52,321 bases of DNA, taken from contig NZ_FMUS01000033.1 of NCBI RefSeq assembly GCF_900101495.1, positions 1-52,321 of the forward strand, in the 5' to 3' direction. Below are positions 16,923-24,620 of the stretch, piece by piece (position 1 is the stretch's first letter; every line of letters begins with the position of its first letter). The notes below the pieces were generated by a model. That model ran no database searches. It worked only from the letters and a program-made list of their open reading frames with translations, and had not been told where the DNA came from. Both the position numbers and the translations under genes were made by a program. This DNA is from Alkaliphilus peptidifermentans DSM 18978 (GTDB taxonomy: Bacteria; Bacillota; Clostridia; Peptostreptococcales; Natronincolaceae).

Positions 16923-17342
16923 GTGCGACAAGAAATCAGTTCAGGTGGTGTTGTCATTTTTGGCAATGCAATTCTGATGCTTAAAAAATATAATGGAGAT
17001 TGGGTCTTACCAAAGGGTAAGGTGGAAAAAGAAGAAGACTATGAACAAACTGCCATTAGAGAGGTGTATGAAGAGGCAGGAGTAAAGGTTGAAGTGTTAA
17101 AGTACTTAGGCAAGATACATTATACCTATAAAAATAATTGGGAAGATAACGATCAAATAAGCAAAACAGTACATTGGTTTTTAATGCAGTCGAAAAGCAT
17201 TTATTGTAATCCTTTAAAGGAAGAGGGTTTTATTGAAGCGAAATTTGTTCATATAAACCGTGCTGTAGACTTAGCCAAATATGTTGACGAAAAGAAAATA
17301 ATAAGGAAAGCTATTGACGAATTTAAAAACAATATAGAATAA
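16923..17342 (+). CDS. Nudix hydrolase
   Basis: The 139-residue protein carries a full Nudix box (GKVEKEEDYEQTAI, then REVYEEAG; about residues 35-57), which binds Mg2+ for cleavage of nucleoside diphosphate derivatives. Related small bacterial proteins hydrolyse diadenosine polyphosphates or modified nucleotides; the substrate is not evident. The start is GTG with AAGGAG eight bases upstream. It lies 81 bases before whiA, in the interval between yvcK and whiA, and may be co-transcribed with whiA. Confidence 0.9.
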   Translation: MRQEISSGGVVIFGNAILMLKKYNGDWVLPKGKVEKEEDYEQTAIREVYEEAGVKVEVLKYLGKIHYTYKNNWEDNDQISKTVHWFLMQSKSIYCNPLKEEGFIEAKFVHINRAVDLAKYVDEKKIIRKAIDEFKNNIE

Positions 17343-17423
17343 GCTATTAAAAAAAATTGTACTTCAGTGATATATGGGGAAAATAAAGTAGTAAATAAAG
17401 ATTCTAAAAGGTTGTGATGGAGC

Positions 17424-18386
17424 ATGTCTTTTTCTCTAAAGGCAAAAGGAGAGCTTGCAAGAATATATGAAATGGATCGTTGCTGTCAGCTAGCAGAATT
17501 GGCAGCATTAATAAGGATGAGTGGAACACTACAACTGGCAGGCAGTCAAAAATTAAACCTTAATATCATTACAGAAAATCCTGCTATAGCCCGTAAGCTA
17601 TTTAAAATGATTAAGGATACCTTCTCAATTCATACAGAGGTTATGGTAAGGAGAAATCCAAGGTTAAAAAAGAATAATCATTATTTAATTATTATTTCTC
17701 ATCAAATGGGAAGTGATATAATCTTAAAAGATGTTGGGATTTTAAGGAAAGACAAAGAATCATTTGATATTACCTATGAAATACCTGATTCTATTGTAGA
17801 AAAACAATGCTGCAAAAGAGCGTATCTTAGAGGCGCTTTTTTAGGTGGGGGTTCTGTCAGCGACCCTGAAAAGACATATCATTTAGAATTTGTTACCAAT
17901 AGTCGTGAACATAGTGTAGTTTTAAAAACACTTATGGAGGAATTTTCATTAAATGCAAAAATTATTTTAAGAAAAAACAGCTATGTGGTGTATCTAAAAG
18001 AAGGTGATCAGGTTGTGGATCTATTGAATATTGTAGGAGCCCATACTGCTCTGCTTAATTTAGAAAATGTAAGAATTATGAAGCAAATGAGGAATGATAT
18101 AAATAGAATTGTAAACTGTGAAACTGCTAATTTAAGCAAAACAGTAAATGCATCAATGCGCCAAATAGAAAATATCAAATATATCAAAGAAACGGTAGGA
18201 ATCAATAAGCTACCTAATAATTTAAGAGAAATAGCAGAACTAAGGGTAAAGCATTTAGATGCTACACTTAAGGAGCTGGGGCAAATGCTTAATCCTCCTA
18301 TAGGCAAATCTGGAGTTAACCATAGACTTAGAAAAATTCAAGAGTTCGCAGAAAAGATTATAGATAGAAGTAAAAAACACCATTAA
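17424..18386 (+). CDS. whiA: DNA-binding protein WhiA
   Basis: WhiA joins a LAGLIDADG homing-endonuclease-like domain to a C-terminal helix-turn-helix. It acts in sporulation control in Actinobacteria and in cell division and chromosome segregation in Bacillus. The 320-residue protein has CCQLAELAALIRMSGTL, CCKRAYLRGAFLGGGSVSDP and the C-terminal LNPPIGKSGVNHRLRKI. It normally follows yvcK directly. Here the two are separated by about 4.5 kb that holds lrp, rocD, tnaA and the Nudix gene. Its stop codon lies inside the terminator hairpin. Confidence 0.95.
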   Translation: MSFSLKAKGELARIYEMDRCCQLAELAALIRMSGTLQLAGSQKLNLNIITENPAIARKLFKMIKDTFSIHTEVMVRRNPRLKKNNHYLIIISHQMGSDIILKDVGILRKDKESFDITYEIPDSIVEKQCCKRAYLRGAFLGGGSVSDPEKTYHLEFVTNSREHSVVLKTLMEEFSLNAKIILRKNSYVVYLKEGDQVVDLLNIVGAHTALLNLENVRIMKQMRNDINRIVNCETANLSKTVNASMRQIENIKYIKETVGINKLPNNLREIAELRVKHLDATLKELGQMLNPPIGKSGVNHRLRKIQEFAEKIIDRSKKHH

Positions 18387-18400
18387 TTGGTGTTTTTTTT
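18372..18400 (+). terminator. Intrinsic terminator overlapping the whiA stop codon
   Basis: AAAAAACACC (18372-18381) pairs with GGTGTTTTTT (18389-18398) around a seven-base loop that contains the stop codon, with a T run following. Confidence 0.85.
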
Positions 18401-18567
18401 TCTCCCATAGATTTATATAGTAATATATGACTATTTATTATAAATATAGAAAATTTACTATAAATAAACAGGAGTTTAGTATAAATTGTGGAAATATGTA
18501 ATAAAGTGTTAAATGCTATTTCATCTATAATTTATTTATGCTTATTCGACAGCAAGGGGGTTAATTG

Positions 18568-19620
18568 ATGATAAGAATGCATCTTTCTTCAGTAGACATT
18601 GGCATGTGCATAGCTAAACCAGTATACAATAACGATGGAAAGCTATTAATTGATAAAGGGAATATATTAAAGAAGACATATATATCAAAGCTTGAAAACT
18701 ATGGCATTGAGTATATTTATATTGAATGGGATAAAAAGACAAATTATGCAGAAATCATATCAAAGGAAACAGCTAGAGAAGCATTAAGAGACATAGAGAA
18801 GATTATGAAGGACTTTAACTATTTTGAAAATGAAAAATTCAGTAAAATAAAAGACATAGTAAATCATATAGTAACACGACTTCTAAGTAAAAAAAATATA
18901 CTTTTGTATATGACAGATATAAGAGGGATAGACGACTATACATTTCATCATAGCTTGTATGTGTGTGTGTATTCCCTGGTTATAGGTGTAGCCTTTGAGT
19001 ATTCTAGAAAGCAACTGGAGGATCTTGGCATTGGAGCATTGCTTCATGATATTGGTAAGGTTGTGATACCTTCTAGCATACTAAAAAAGCCGTGGATATT
19101 AACAGGAAGTGAGTACGAAGAGATAAAAAAGCATTCAATTGAAGGCTACAATATTGTTAAAGAGATTGAAGGAATATCAGAGGAATCTTGTATTATTGTT
19201 AGAGATCATCATGAACGATTCGATGGAACGGGCTATCCCCATGGATTAAAGGGAAAGGAAATACATGAGTATGCACGTATTGTTGCTATATGTGATGTAT
19301 TTGACGCATTGACATCTAATAGAATATACAGAGAAAGAATAACCTCCCACTATGCGCTGGAATATTTAATTGCATTGGGTAATCATCAGTTTGACTATGA
19401 TATAATTAAGATTTTTCTTAAACATATCACTATATATCCAATTGGTACTAATGTTCAACTAGAATCCGGTGAGAGGGGAGTTGTTATTGAACGAAATGAT
19501 GATTTACCAACTCGTCCTATAGTAAGAGTGAATAACAGCTTTATACATCAAATAAATAAACCTAATAAAATAATAGACTTAAAAAAACACCTCAATAATG
19601 GTATCAAGAAGGTTTTATAA
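18568..19620 (+). CDS. HD-GYP domain cyclic-di-GMP phosphodiesterase
   Basis: The 350-residue protein has a roughly 100-residue N-terminal part (LSSVDIGMCIAKPVYNNDGK) seen in many clostridial HD-GYP proteins, then the catalytic domain. LLHDIGK gives the metal-binding HD. RDHHERFDGTGYPHG is the complete HHExxxGxGYP signature, and VFDALTSNRIYRE follows. The enzyme would hydrolyse cyclic di-GMP. ATG 18568 is preferred over TTG 18565 because AAGGGGG lies seven bases upstream. No transmembrane or receiver domain is visible, so the input is unknown. A PilZ receptor gene lies 15 kb downstream. Confidence 0.93.
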   Translation: MIRMHLSSVDIGMCIAKPVYNNDGKLLIDKGNILKKTYISKLENYGIEYIYIEWDKKTNYAEIISKETAREALRDIEKIMKDFNYFENEKFSKIKDIVNHIVTRLLSKKNILLYMTDIRGIDDYTFHHSLYVCVYSLVIGVAFEYSRKQLEDLGIGALLHDIGKVVIPSSILKKPWILTGSEYEEIKKHSIEGYNIVKEIEGISEESCIIVRDHHERFDGTGYPHGLKGKEIHEYARIVAICDVFDALTSNRIYRERITSHYALEYLIALGNHQFDYDIIKIFLKHITIYPIGTNVQLESGERGVVIERNDDLPTRPIVRVNNSFIHQINKPNKIIDLKKHLNNGIKKVL

Positions 19621-19650
19621 AAACTTCAAGACTTTATCAATAGATCCAGA

Positions 19651-19739
19651 GATGGCGATTGCTATCTTTTTTTGCGTTATGGGATAAAAAAGTAAAAATT
19701 CATAAAATTAGACGAAATACAGACGGTAGGTTGATATAA
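19651..19739. repeat. Direct repeat copy 1 (hairpin plus 56-bp perfect block)
   Basis: A hairpin GATGGC-GATT-GCTATC (19651-19666) followed by T7 can terminate the HD-GYP transcript. The block 19684-19739 then recurs base for base at 22545-22600, and the copy there also has a GATGGC hairpin 36 bases upstream. The block contains AGACGAAATACAGACGGTAG. Confidence 0.9.
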
Positions 19740-19747
19740 ATTGATTA

Positions 19748-19787
19748 ACCTTTCGTCCCTTTATATAAGGGACGAAAGGTTTTTTTA
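19748..19787. terminator. Strong intrinsic terminator
   Basis: ACCTTTCGTCCCTT (19748-19761) and AAGGGACGAAAGGT (19767-19780) form a perfect 14-bp stem with loop TATAT, followed by a T run on the plus strand. It also lies just past the end of the minus-strand gene at 19843. Confidence 0.85.
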
Positions 19788-19842
19788 TTGCCTCTTTAGA
19801 TTTAAATTTTTTTCGATTTGTTATAACCTGATTACCTTCACT

Positions 19843-20343
19843 CTATTGATCAATCGTAAAATATGCACTTATTGGGTACAGATTTTTGCTATGTTCTTGT
19901 GGTGATACTTCAAGAACAATTCGATACTTACCCGCAGAAACAGCTACCCATGTACTCATTGGTAGACTAACTTCTATCGAGTTGGAGGGCGATAGGTAAT
20001 TCAGAATGCTGGTGAAGCCAACTTTTCCAGAATACGGTATTTCGTACCACTCATCATTATGATTTTTTTCAAGTATTATACCTTCTCCATAGTAAATAGT
20101 ATATCTTGTATTGTTTTGTAGTGTCCATTTTATCGTATTAGCATCGTTATAGTATTCTACGTGTATAAAAGATACTCCCTCAAGGGTGTTCATTTGTTCT
20201 GGCAGAAATCTAGTTGGTTGCAAGCCATTTGTAGAATCATTGATATTATCCGTAACAGTTGCCTCCTTAATGTTTTTTATAATAACGATTCCCAATACAA
20301 TCATTATCGCAAAAACAAGTGTTAAACTAATGACTTTTTTCAT
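19843..20343 (-). CDS. Small membrane-anchored or secreted protein with Ig-like fold
   Basis: The start is the ATG at 20343, preceded by GGAGGC. This gives a 166-residue protein with a hydrophobic N-terminal segment (KKVISLTLVFAIMIVLGIVII), either an anchor or a signal. The remainder is beta-rich: NTIKWTLQNNTRYTIYYG, then a closing GKYRIVLEVSP. This pattern is typical of the immunoglobulin-like domain of bacterial proteins that regulate or protect surface components. The function is unknown. It lies 102 bases downstream of the secreted protease on the same strand, so a partnership is possible. Both lie inside the direct-repeat-bounded region. Confidence 0.6.
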   Translation of the reverse strand: MKKVISLTLVFAIMIVLGIVIIKNIKEATVTDNINDSTNGLQPTRFLPEQMNTLEGVSFIHVEYYNDANTIKWTLQNNTRYTIYYGEGIILEKNHNDEWYEIPYSGKVGFTSILNYLSPSNSIEVSLPMSTWVAVSAGKYRIVLEVSPQEHSKNLYPISAYFTIDQ

Positions 20344-20445
20344 TGTTGCCTCCATTCCACCGCTCAGGCGATATAAGTACGTCACGAATACATAAGCTTC
20401 ACAACATGATATTTCATCTTTCTTATACAGTAAAAGCTAATAAAA

Positions 20446-21759
20446 TTAGTAACCAATTTCAACAGCAAAGTTGGTTGGCACATGACTCATTGGACTATAA
20501 TATGTATAGCCACCACTCTCTCCTGTTGTGGTGCCTATAGCAGAATAATCATTCCCATTCGCTATAACAAAAGGTCCTCCACTATCACCAGGTTGTGATG
20601 CTGAACCAATTTGCAGTGTGCATCTCACAAGACCTCTTATGGTATAATTCGAGTCAGATGGAGTATCCTTCCAAGCCTTTGACACATTAACCGCATTTAC
20701 TCTTAAAGTCGACCATACTTGAGTTTTATGTCCAAATCTATATACAATTGTGTTTACTGGCACAGAATTTACACGTCCCTTGATCTTACCTACAACAGTC
20801 CCTGAATGGTTCTGTTTGATCAGTCCAGATATTGTCTCACCACTATTTAAATTTACAATTCCCCAATCACCATTACCATTATGTGCCCACTGTTTGGCGG
20901 ATACATTTCCGATTGCAGTATTACTATATCTAGCTGTATCACCTGTATTGAAAGCCGATGTGTGCCCACAAGTCAAATAGGCTCGCGTTCCATTATACCA
21001 TCCAGTAAAGCCAAGAGTTGTACCTCCTCCTGAACCATGATAATAATATCCTTGACCTCCCAAATGATGATAACTTGGCTCATTTATTTCACCGGTTTCA
21101 AACACTAATGGTACTTCTTTACTATAATCAGATTTGATATCTTTGTAAATATCAATAGTATTAACCGCTATTTCATATGCGTCTTGCTCTAAAATTATGT
21201 TTACAGAGTTATTTAATGTGTCTACATAATATCCTGCTACCGAAATTAGCTTGTTTACTGAGTTTACTGAATCTATTAGCATGCCATTCAAATCATTTAG
21301 TGAATGAGCTACCTGCTCAAATACAACTACATCCTCAATACTCTCAGCTTTGAACTGGGTATCCTTCTCTTTAATTTTATTCAAGTCAACGCCAACAGAA
21401 TAATCATGAAGAACCTGTGCATTGATAATATTTTGATCATCTGTGCTGGAAATTTGGATTACCAACTTTCCGTCATCGTTTACGTATGCACCTGCATAAT
21501 TTTCAGGATAACGCGCAGGTTGTCCGTCTTTTTCTCCATATAGGTCAATAAAGGAACTTATAAGCTTATCATAAAAAATGACAGCATCATATTGTGCGAT
21601 GGATTTCTCATAAAACTCTAACTCTTCTGTAGTCATTTTGTGTATATCTAAAACTATTGATGTATTATCTACTACATCTAAATCATTCTCATGTGCTACA
21701 ACAAAAAATGAAAAAGCAAAACTCAAGCATAGTACCAGTAATAATAACCCTTTTTTCAT
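20446..21759 (-). CDS. Secreted trypsin-like (S1) serine protease with pro-domain
   Basis: ATG 21759 follows GGAG at eight bases; GTG 21768 is an alternative. The 437-residue product starts with a signal peptide (KKGLLLLVLCLSFAFSFFVVA). Next come about 200 residues that look like a pro-region. The C-terminal 190 residues form a chymotrypsin-fold protease whose triad is visible: His in LTCGHTSAF, Asp in GNGDWGIVNL and Ser in QPGDSGGPFV. The pattern is closest to streptogrisin and alpha-lytic-type proteases, which fold with the help of the pro-region and are activated by cleavage. A Gly/Tyr-rich linker (GGQGYYYHGSGGG) joins the parts. The target is unknown. Confidence 0.88.
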   Translation of the reverse strand: MKKGLLLLVLCLSFAFSFFVVAHENDLDVVDNTSIVLDIHKMTTEELEFYEKSIAQYDAVIFYDKLISSFIDLYGEKDGQPARYPENYAGAYVNDDGKLVIQISSTDDQNIINAQVLHDYSVGVDLNKIKEKDTQFKAESIEDVVVFEQVAHSLNDLNGMLIDSVNSVNKLISVAGYYVDTLNNSVNIILEQDAYEIAVNTIDIYKDIKSDYSKEVPLVFETGEINEPSYHHLGGQGYYYHGSGGGTTLGFTGWYNGTRAYLTCGHTSAFNTGDTARYSNTAIGNVSAKQWAHNGNGDWGIVNLNSGETISGLIKQNHSGTVVGKIKGRVNSVPVNTIVYRFGHKTQVWSTLRVNAVNVSKAWKDTPSDSNYTIRGLVRCTLQIGSASQPGDSGGPFVIANGNDYSAIGTTTGESGGYTYYSPMSHVPTNFAVEIGY

Positions 21760-21946
21760 AAAAACCACTCCTTTTCAATATTTATATTTAGGTGGCTGAG
21801 AGTTCCACAAATCCCACAAAACCAATTCTATATTCTTATGCCCTCCATTTTTTACGTGTAAAATTAGTTTTTTAGAGCAAAACAATCGCCCAACTCATAA
21901 TGTATAAAATGTTTTTATTATACACCTTATGTTAAATATTATAAAA

Positions 21947-22066
21947 CTAATAAAAAAGCTCAGCTTCGACGAGTAAAGGTTTGTCAGTATCTTCAATAAC
22001 TATAACTTTATTCTTCAGTAACCTTCGAAACAATTTTTCCTCTTCAAAAGGTGTTGTTAAATAAGA
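21947..22066 (-). pseudogene. Decayed 3' end of an unidentified gene
   Basis: A 39-codon open stretch ending in TAG reads in part PFEEEKLFRRLLKNKVIVIE and then DKPLLVEAELFY. The composition is that of real protein, but a stop precedes it and no start or ribosome binding site exists. I cannot name the family. Confidence 0.35.
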
Positions 22067-22420
22067 TTATGGACACCTATAAGAAAGTCATTATTTTAGC
22101 CTTTCTATTAATAAACATCAATTTGTCTTCCATCTTCTTTATATAACTTTTATTATTGTTTTTAAAACTCACTCTTTAATCTTTTCAATTACCTCCTTTC
22201 GTATTAAGTAATCATTAATATTTTATAATTATCCCTCCTTTTTTATATTATCTTTAATTTCCTATTTTATTTTCGAATACAATATAATTCCATTTATTAC
22301 AGTTATATGTATTATATGTATTATTTTCCTAAATTGCAATACTGAATTGGAAATTAGCAATACGTAATATTGTGAATACATTGAGATTAATCAAAAGAGC
22401 AAAAGATTTTAATTCCTCTC

Positions 22421-22444
22421 TCGCATCTCGTATCTAGCATCTAG
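22421..22444. repeat. Short heptad run (TCGCATC type)
   Basis: The units TCGCATC, TCGTATC and TAGCATC follow each other with a 7-base period. It is a different sequence from the TTAAGAG array 200 bases away but has the same period. Confidence 0.55.
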
Positions 22445-22508
22445 TTGGTATGCGTAAGGGTGCAGGGTTTTTGTAGCAACGAAGAAAATGAAGGATTTTC
22501 AACAGTCC

Positions 22509-22600
22509 GATGGCACTTGCCATCTGTTTTGTGTTGTAAAATAAATAAAAAAGTAAAAATTCATAAAATTAGACGAAATACAGACGGTAGGTTGATATAA
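22509..22600. repeat. Direct repeat copy 2 (hairpin plus 56-bp perfect block)
   Basis: The hairpin GATGGC-ACTT-GCCATC (22509-22524) is followed by T-rich sequence. The block 22545-22600 is identical to 19684-19739. The copies are 2861 bases apart in the same orientation, and enclose the protease, the small anchored protein and the decayed remnant. Confidence 0.9.
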
Positions 22601-22650
22601 TTAAAATCGGATAAGATAATAGCATAAAAAAGTAATGAAGTATGAAGAAT

Positions 22651-22823
22651 AAATTAAGAGTTAAGAGTTAAGAATTAAGAATTAAGAGTTAAGAGTTAAG
22701 AGTTAAGAGTTAAGAATTAAGAACTAAGAACTAAGAATTAAGAATTAAGAATTAAAAGAAAAAGAGAAATTGAAAATGGAAAATGGAAAATGGAAGAGTT
22801 AAGAATTAAGAATTAAGAGTGAA
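22651..22823. repeat. Long array of 7-bp units (TTAAGAG/TTAAGAA and AAAATGG)
   Basis: From 22654 the sequence is mostly TTAAGAG, TTAAGAA and CTAAGAA units in tandem. A purine-rich break and GAAAATG units follow, then more TTAAGAA units. The array lies directly upstream of the fhs operon, so any fhs promoter must lie within it or in the 90 bases after it. Confidence 0.88.
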
Positions 22824-22915
22824 GATAATTAATAAAAAAGTGTTGGATTTATACCTATTGTCAGTCCATAAAAAAGAATAAAAAAAAATAAAAATAAACG
22901 AAAGGAATGATGAAA

Positions 22916-24595
22916 ATGGCAAAATTTTTAAGCGACATCGAAATTGCACAACAGGCTAAGTTAAAGCCAATTACTGAAATTGCTAATGAATGGAATGTGG
23001 AGGAGGACGAGCTTGAACTATATGGAAAATACAAAGCAAAGATCAACTTAAGTATTTTTGATAGACTAAAGGATCGTCCTGATGGAAAGCTTATTTTAGT
23101 TACAGCAATTAATCCTACCCCTGCAGGTGAAGGAAAATCAACTACAACAGTAGGCCTAGGACAAGCCCTGAATAAAATCGGTAAAAAAGCATTTATAGCT
23201 TTAAGAGAGCCTTCCTTAGGGCCTGTATTTGGAGTAAAGGGTGGAGCTGCAGGTGGAGGTCATGCTCAAGTAGTTCCTATGGAAGATATTAACCTTCATT
23301 TTACAGGTGATATGCATGCAATAACAACAGCTAATAATCTGTTGTCAGCAGCCATTGACAATCATATCCATCAAGGAAATAGCCTTGATATAGATTCTAG
23401 ACAAATTGTTTGGAAAAGAGTTCTTGATATGAATGACAGAGCCCTAAGAGAAGTGGTTGTAGCAATGGGAGGAAAGCCTAATGGATTTGTTAGACAGGAT
23501 AATTTTATGATTACTGTTGCTTCAGAGGTTATGGCAGTATTATGCTTATCCAATGATTTAATGGATCTAAAGGAGAGGCTAGGAAGAATGCTTGTGGCCT
23601 ACAGTAGAACAGGCAAAGCAATTACAGCATCTGACTTAAATGTTCATGGAGCAATGGCATTACTATTAAAAGATGCTATTAAGCCCAACATTGTACAAAC
23701 TTTAGAAAATACACCTGCTTTAATCCACGGTGGTCCATTTGCTAATATTGCCCACGGTTGCAATAGTATTATAGCAACAAAGCTAGGGTTGAAGCTTGGA
23801 GATTATTTGGTTACAGAGGCGGGCTTCGGTGCAGACCTAGGAGCAGAGAAGTTTTTAGATATAAAATGTAGATATGGTAATTTAAAGCCGGCTGCTGTTG
23901 TAATTGTTGCTACTATTAGGGCATTAAAAATGCATGGTGGTGTTAGCAAGGCAGAGCTGGGAGAAGAAAATCTAGATGCACTAAAAAATGGATTTGTTAA
24001 CCTTTCTAAGCAGGTTGAAAACATTGGTAAATTTGGCTTGCCAGTAATGGTGGCAGTAAACAAGTTTTTCAATGATACAGATGCAGAAATAGATTTATTG
24101 ATAAACCTTTGTAAGGAAGCTGGAGTAAATGTAGCATTAAATGATGTATGGGCTAAAGGCGGCGAAGGTGGTAGTGATATGGCCAAGGTACTTGTGGACA
24201 TGGTAGAAAATCAAGCCTCTAACTATAAGCCTTTATATAATATTGAAGACTCTATCCCAGATAAAGTTAATACAATTGTTACGGAGATATATGGTGGAGA
24301 TGGAGTTATCTTTACTGGAAAAGCAAAGAAAGAGATTAAAAAGCTTGAAGAGCTGGGTTTAGATAAGCTTCCAATTTGCATGGCTAAAACTCAGTATTCC
24401 TTGTCGGATGATCCATCACTGCTGGGGGCTCCAAAGGGCTTTAAAATTACTGTTAAGGAAGTTAAGGTTTCAGCAGGAGCAGGGTTTATAGTGTGTTTAA
24501 CAGGCGATATTATGACAATGCCTGGCTTACCGAAAGTGCCTGCTGCTGATAGAATGGACATTGATGAAAAAGGTGTAATAACAGGTTTATTTTAA
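22916..24595 (+). CDS. fhs: Formate--tetrahydrofolate ligase
   Basis: Fhs joins formate to tetrahydrofolate with ATP, and runs in reverse to make ATP in purine or histidine fermenters. The 559-residue product shows the ATP-binding [33 protein letters not shown] and [20 protein letters not shown] 22916 is preferred over 22907 and 22910, since AAAGGA lies nine bases upstream; the resulting length matches the family. It heads the histidine-degradation operon, 25 bases before hutU. This placement suggests its main job here is to release formate from formyl-tetrahydrofolate with energy gain. Confidence 0.96.
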   Translation: MAKFLSDIEIAQQAKLKPITEIANEWNVEEDELELYGKYKAKINLSIFDRLKDRPDGKLILVTAINPTPAGEGKSTTTVGLGQALNKIGKKAFIALREPSLGPVFGVKGGAAGGGHAQVVPMEDINLHFTGDMHAITTANNLLSAAIDNHIHQGNSLDIDSRQIVWKRVLDMNDRALREVVVAMGGKPNGFVRQDNFMITVASEVMAVLCLSNDLMDLKERLGRMLVAYSRTGKAITASDLNVHGAMALLLKDAIKPNIVQTLENTPALIHGGPFANIAHGCNSIIATKLGLKLGDYLVTEAGFGADLGAEKFLDIKCRYGNLKPAAVVIVATIRALKMHGGVSKAELGEENLDALKNGFVNLSKQVENIGKFGLPVMVAVNKFFNDTDAEIDLLINLCKEAGVNVALNDVWAKGGEGGSDMAKVLVDMVENQASNYKPLYNIEDSIPDKVNTIVTEIYGGDGVIFTGKAKKEIKKLEELGLDKLPICMAKTQYSLSDDPSLLGAPKGFKITVKEVKVSAGAGFIVCLTGDIMTMPGLPKVPAADRMDIDEKGVITGLF

Positions 24596-24620
24596 TTTGA
24601 GTGTAAAGGGGAGAAACATT

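Larger units (their letters stand above)
21760..22915. other. 1.2-kb gene-free region with decayed coding and repeats
   Basis: It holds a remnant coding stretch on the minus strand (21947-22066). Further upstream on that strand, a GGAGG and short open bits (EVIEKIKE; LYKEDGRQIDVY) also look like eroded coding. Then come a heptad run at 22421-22444 (TCGCATC, TCGTATC, TAGCATC), direct repeat copy 2 and the long TTAAGAG array before fhs. No intact gene or clear RNA was seen. Confidence 0.6.

Noticed and set aside
22421-22600. A cyclic-di-GMP-I riboswitch near the GATGGC hairpin
   Set aside because: The conserved GEMM core strings are missing; only the hairpin tail looks similar.
22651-22823. 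A CRISPR array
   Set aside because: The units are 7 bases in direct tandem, without spacers and without cas genes.
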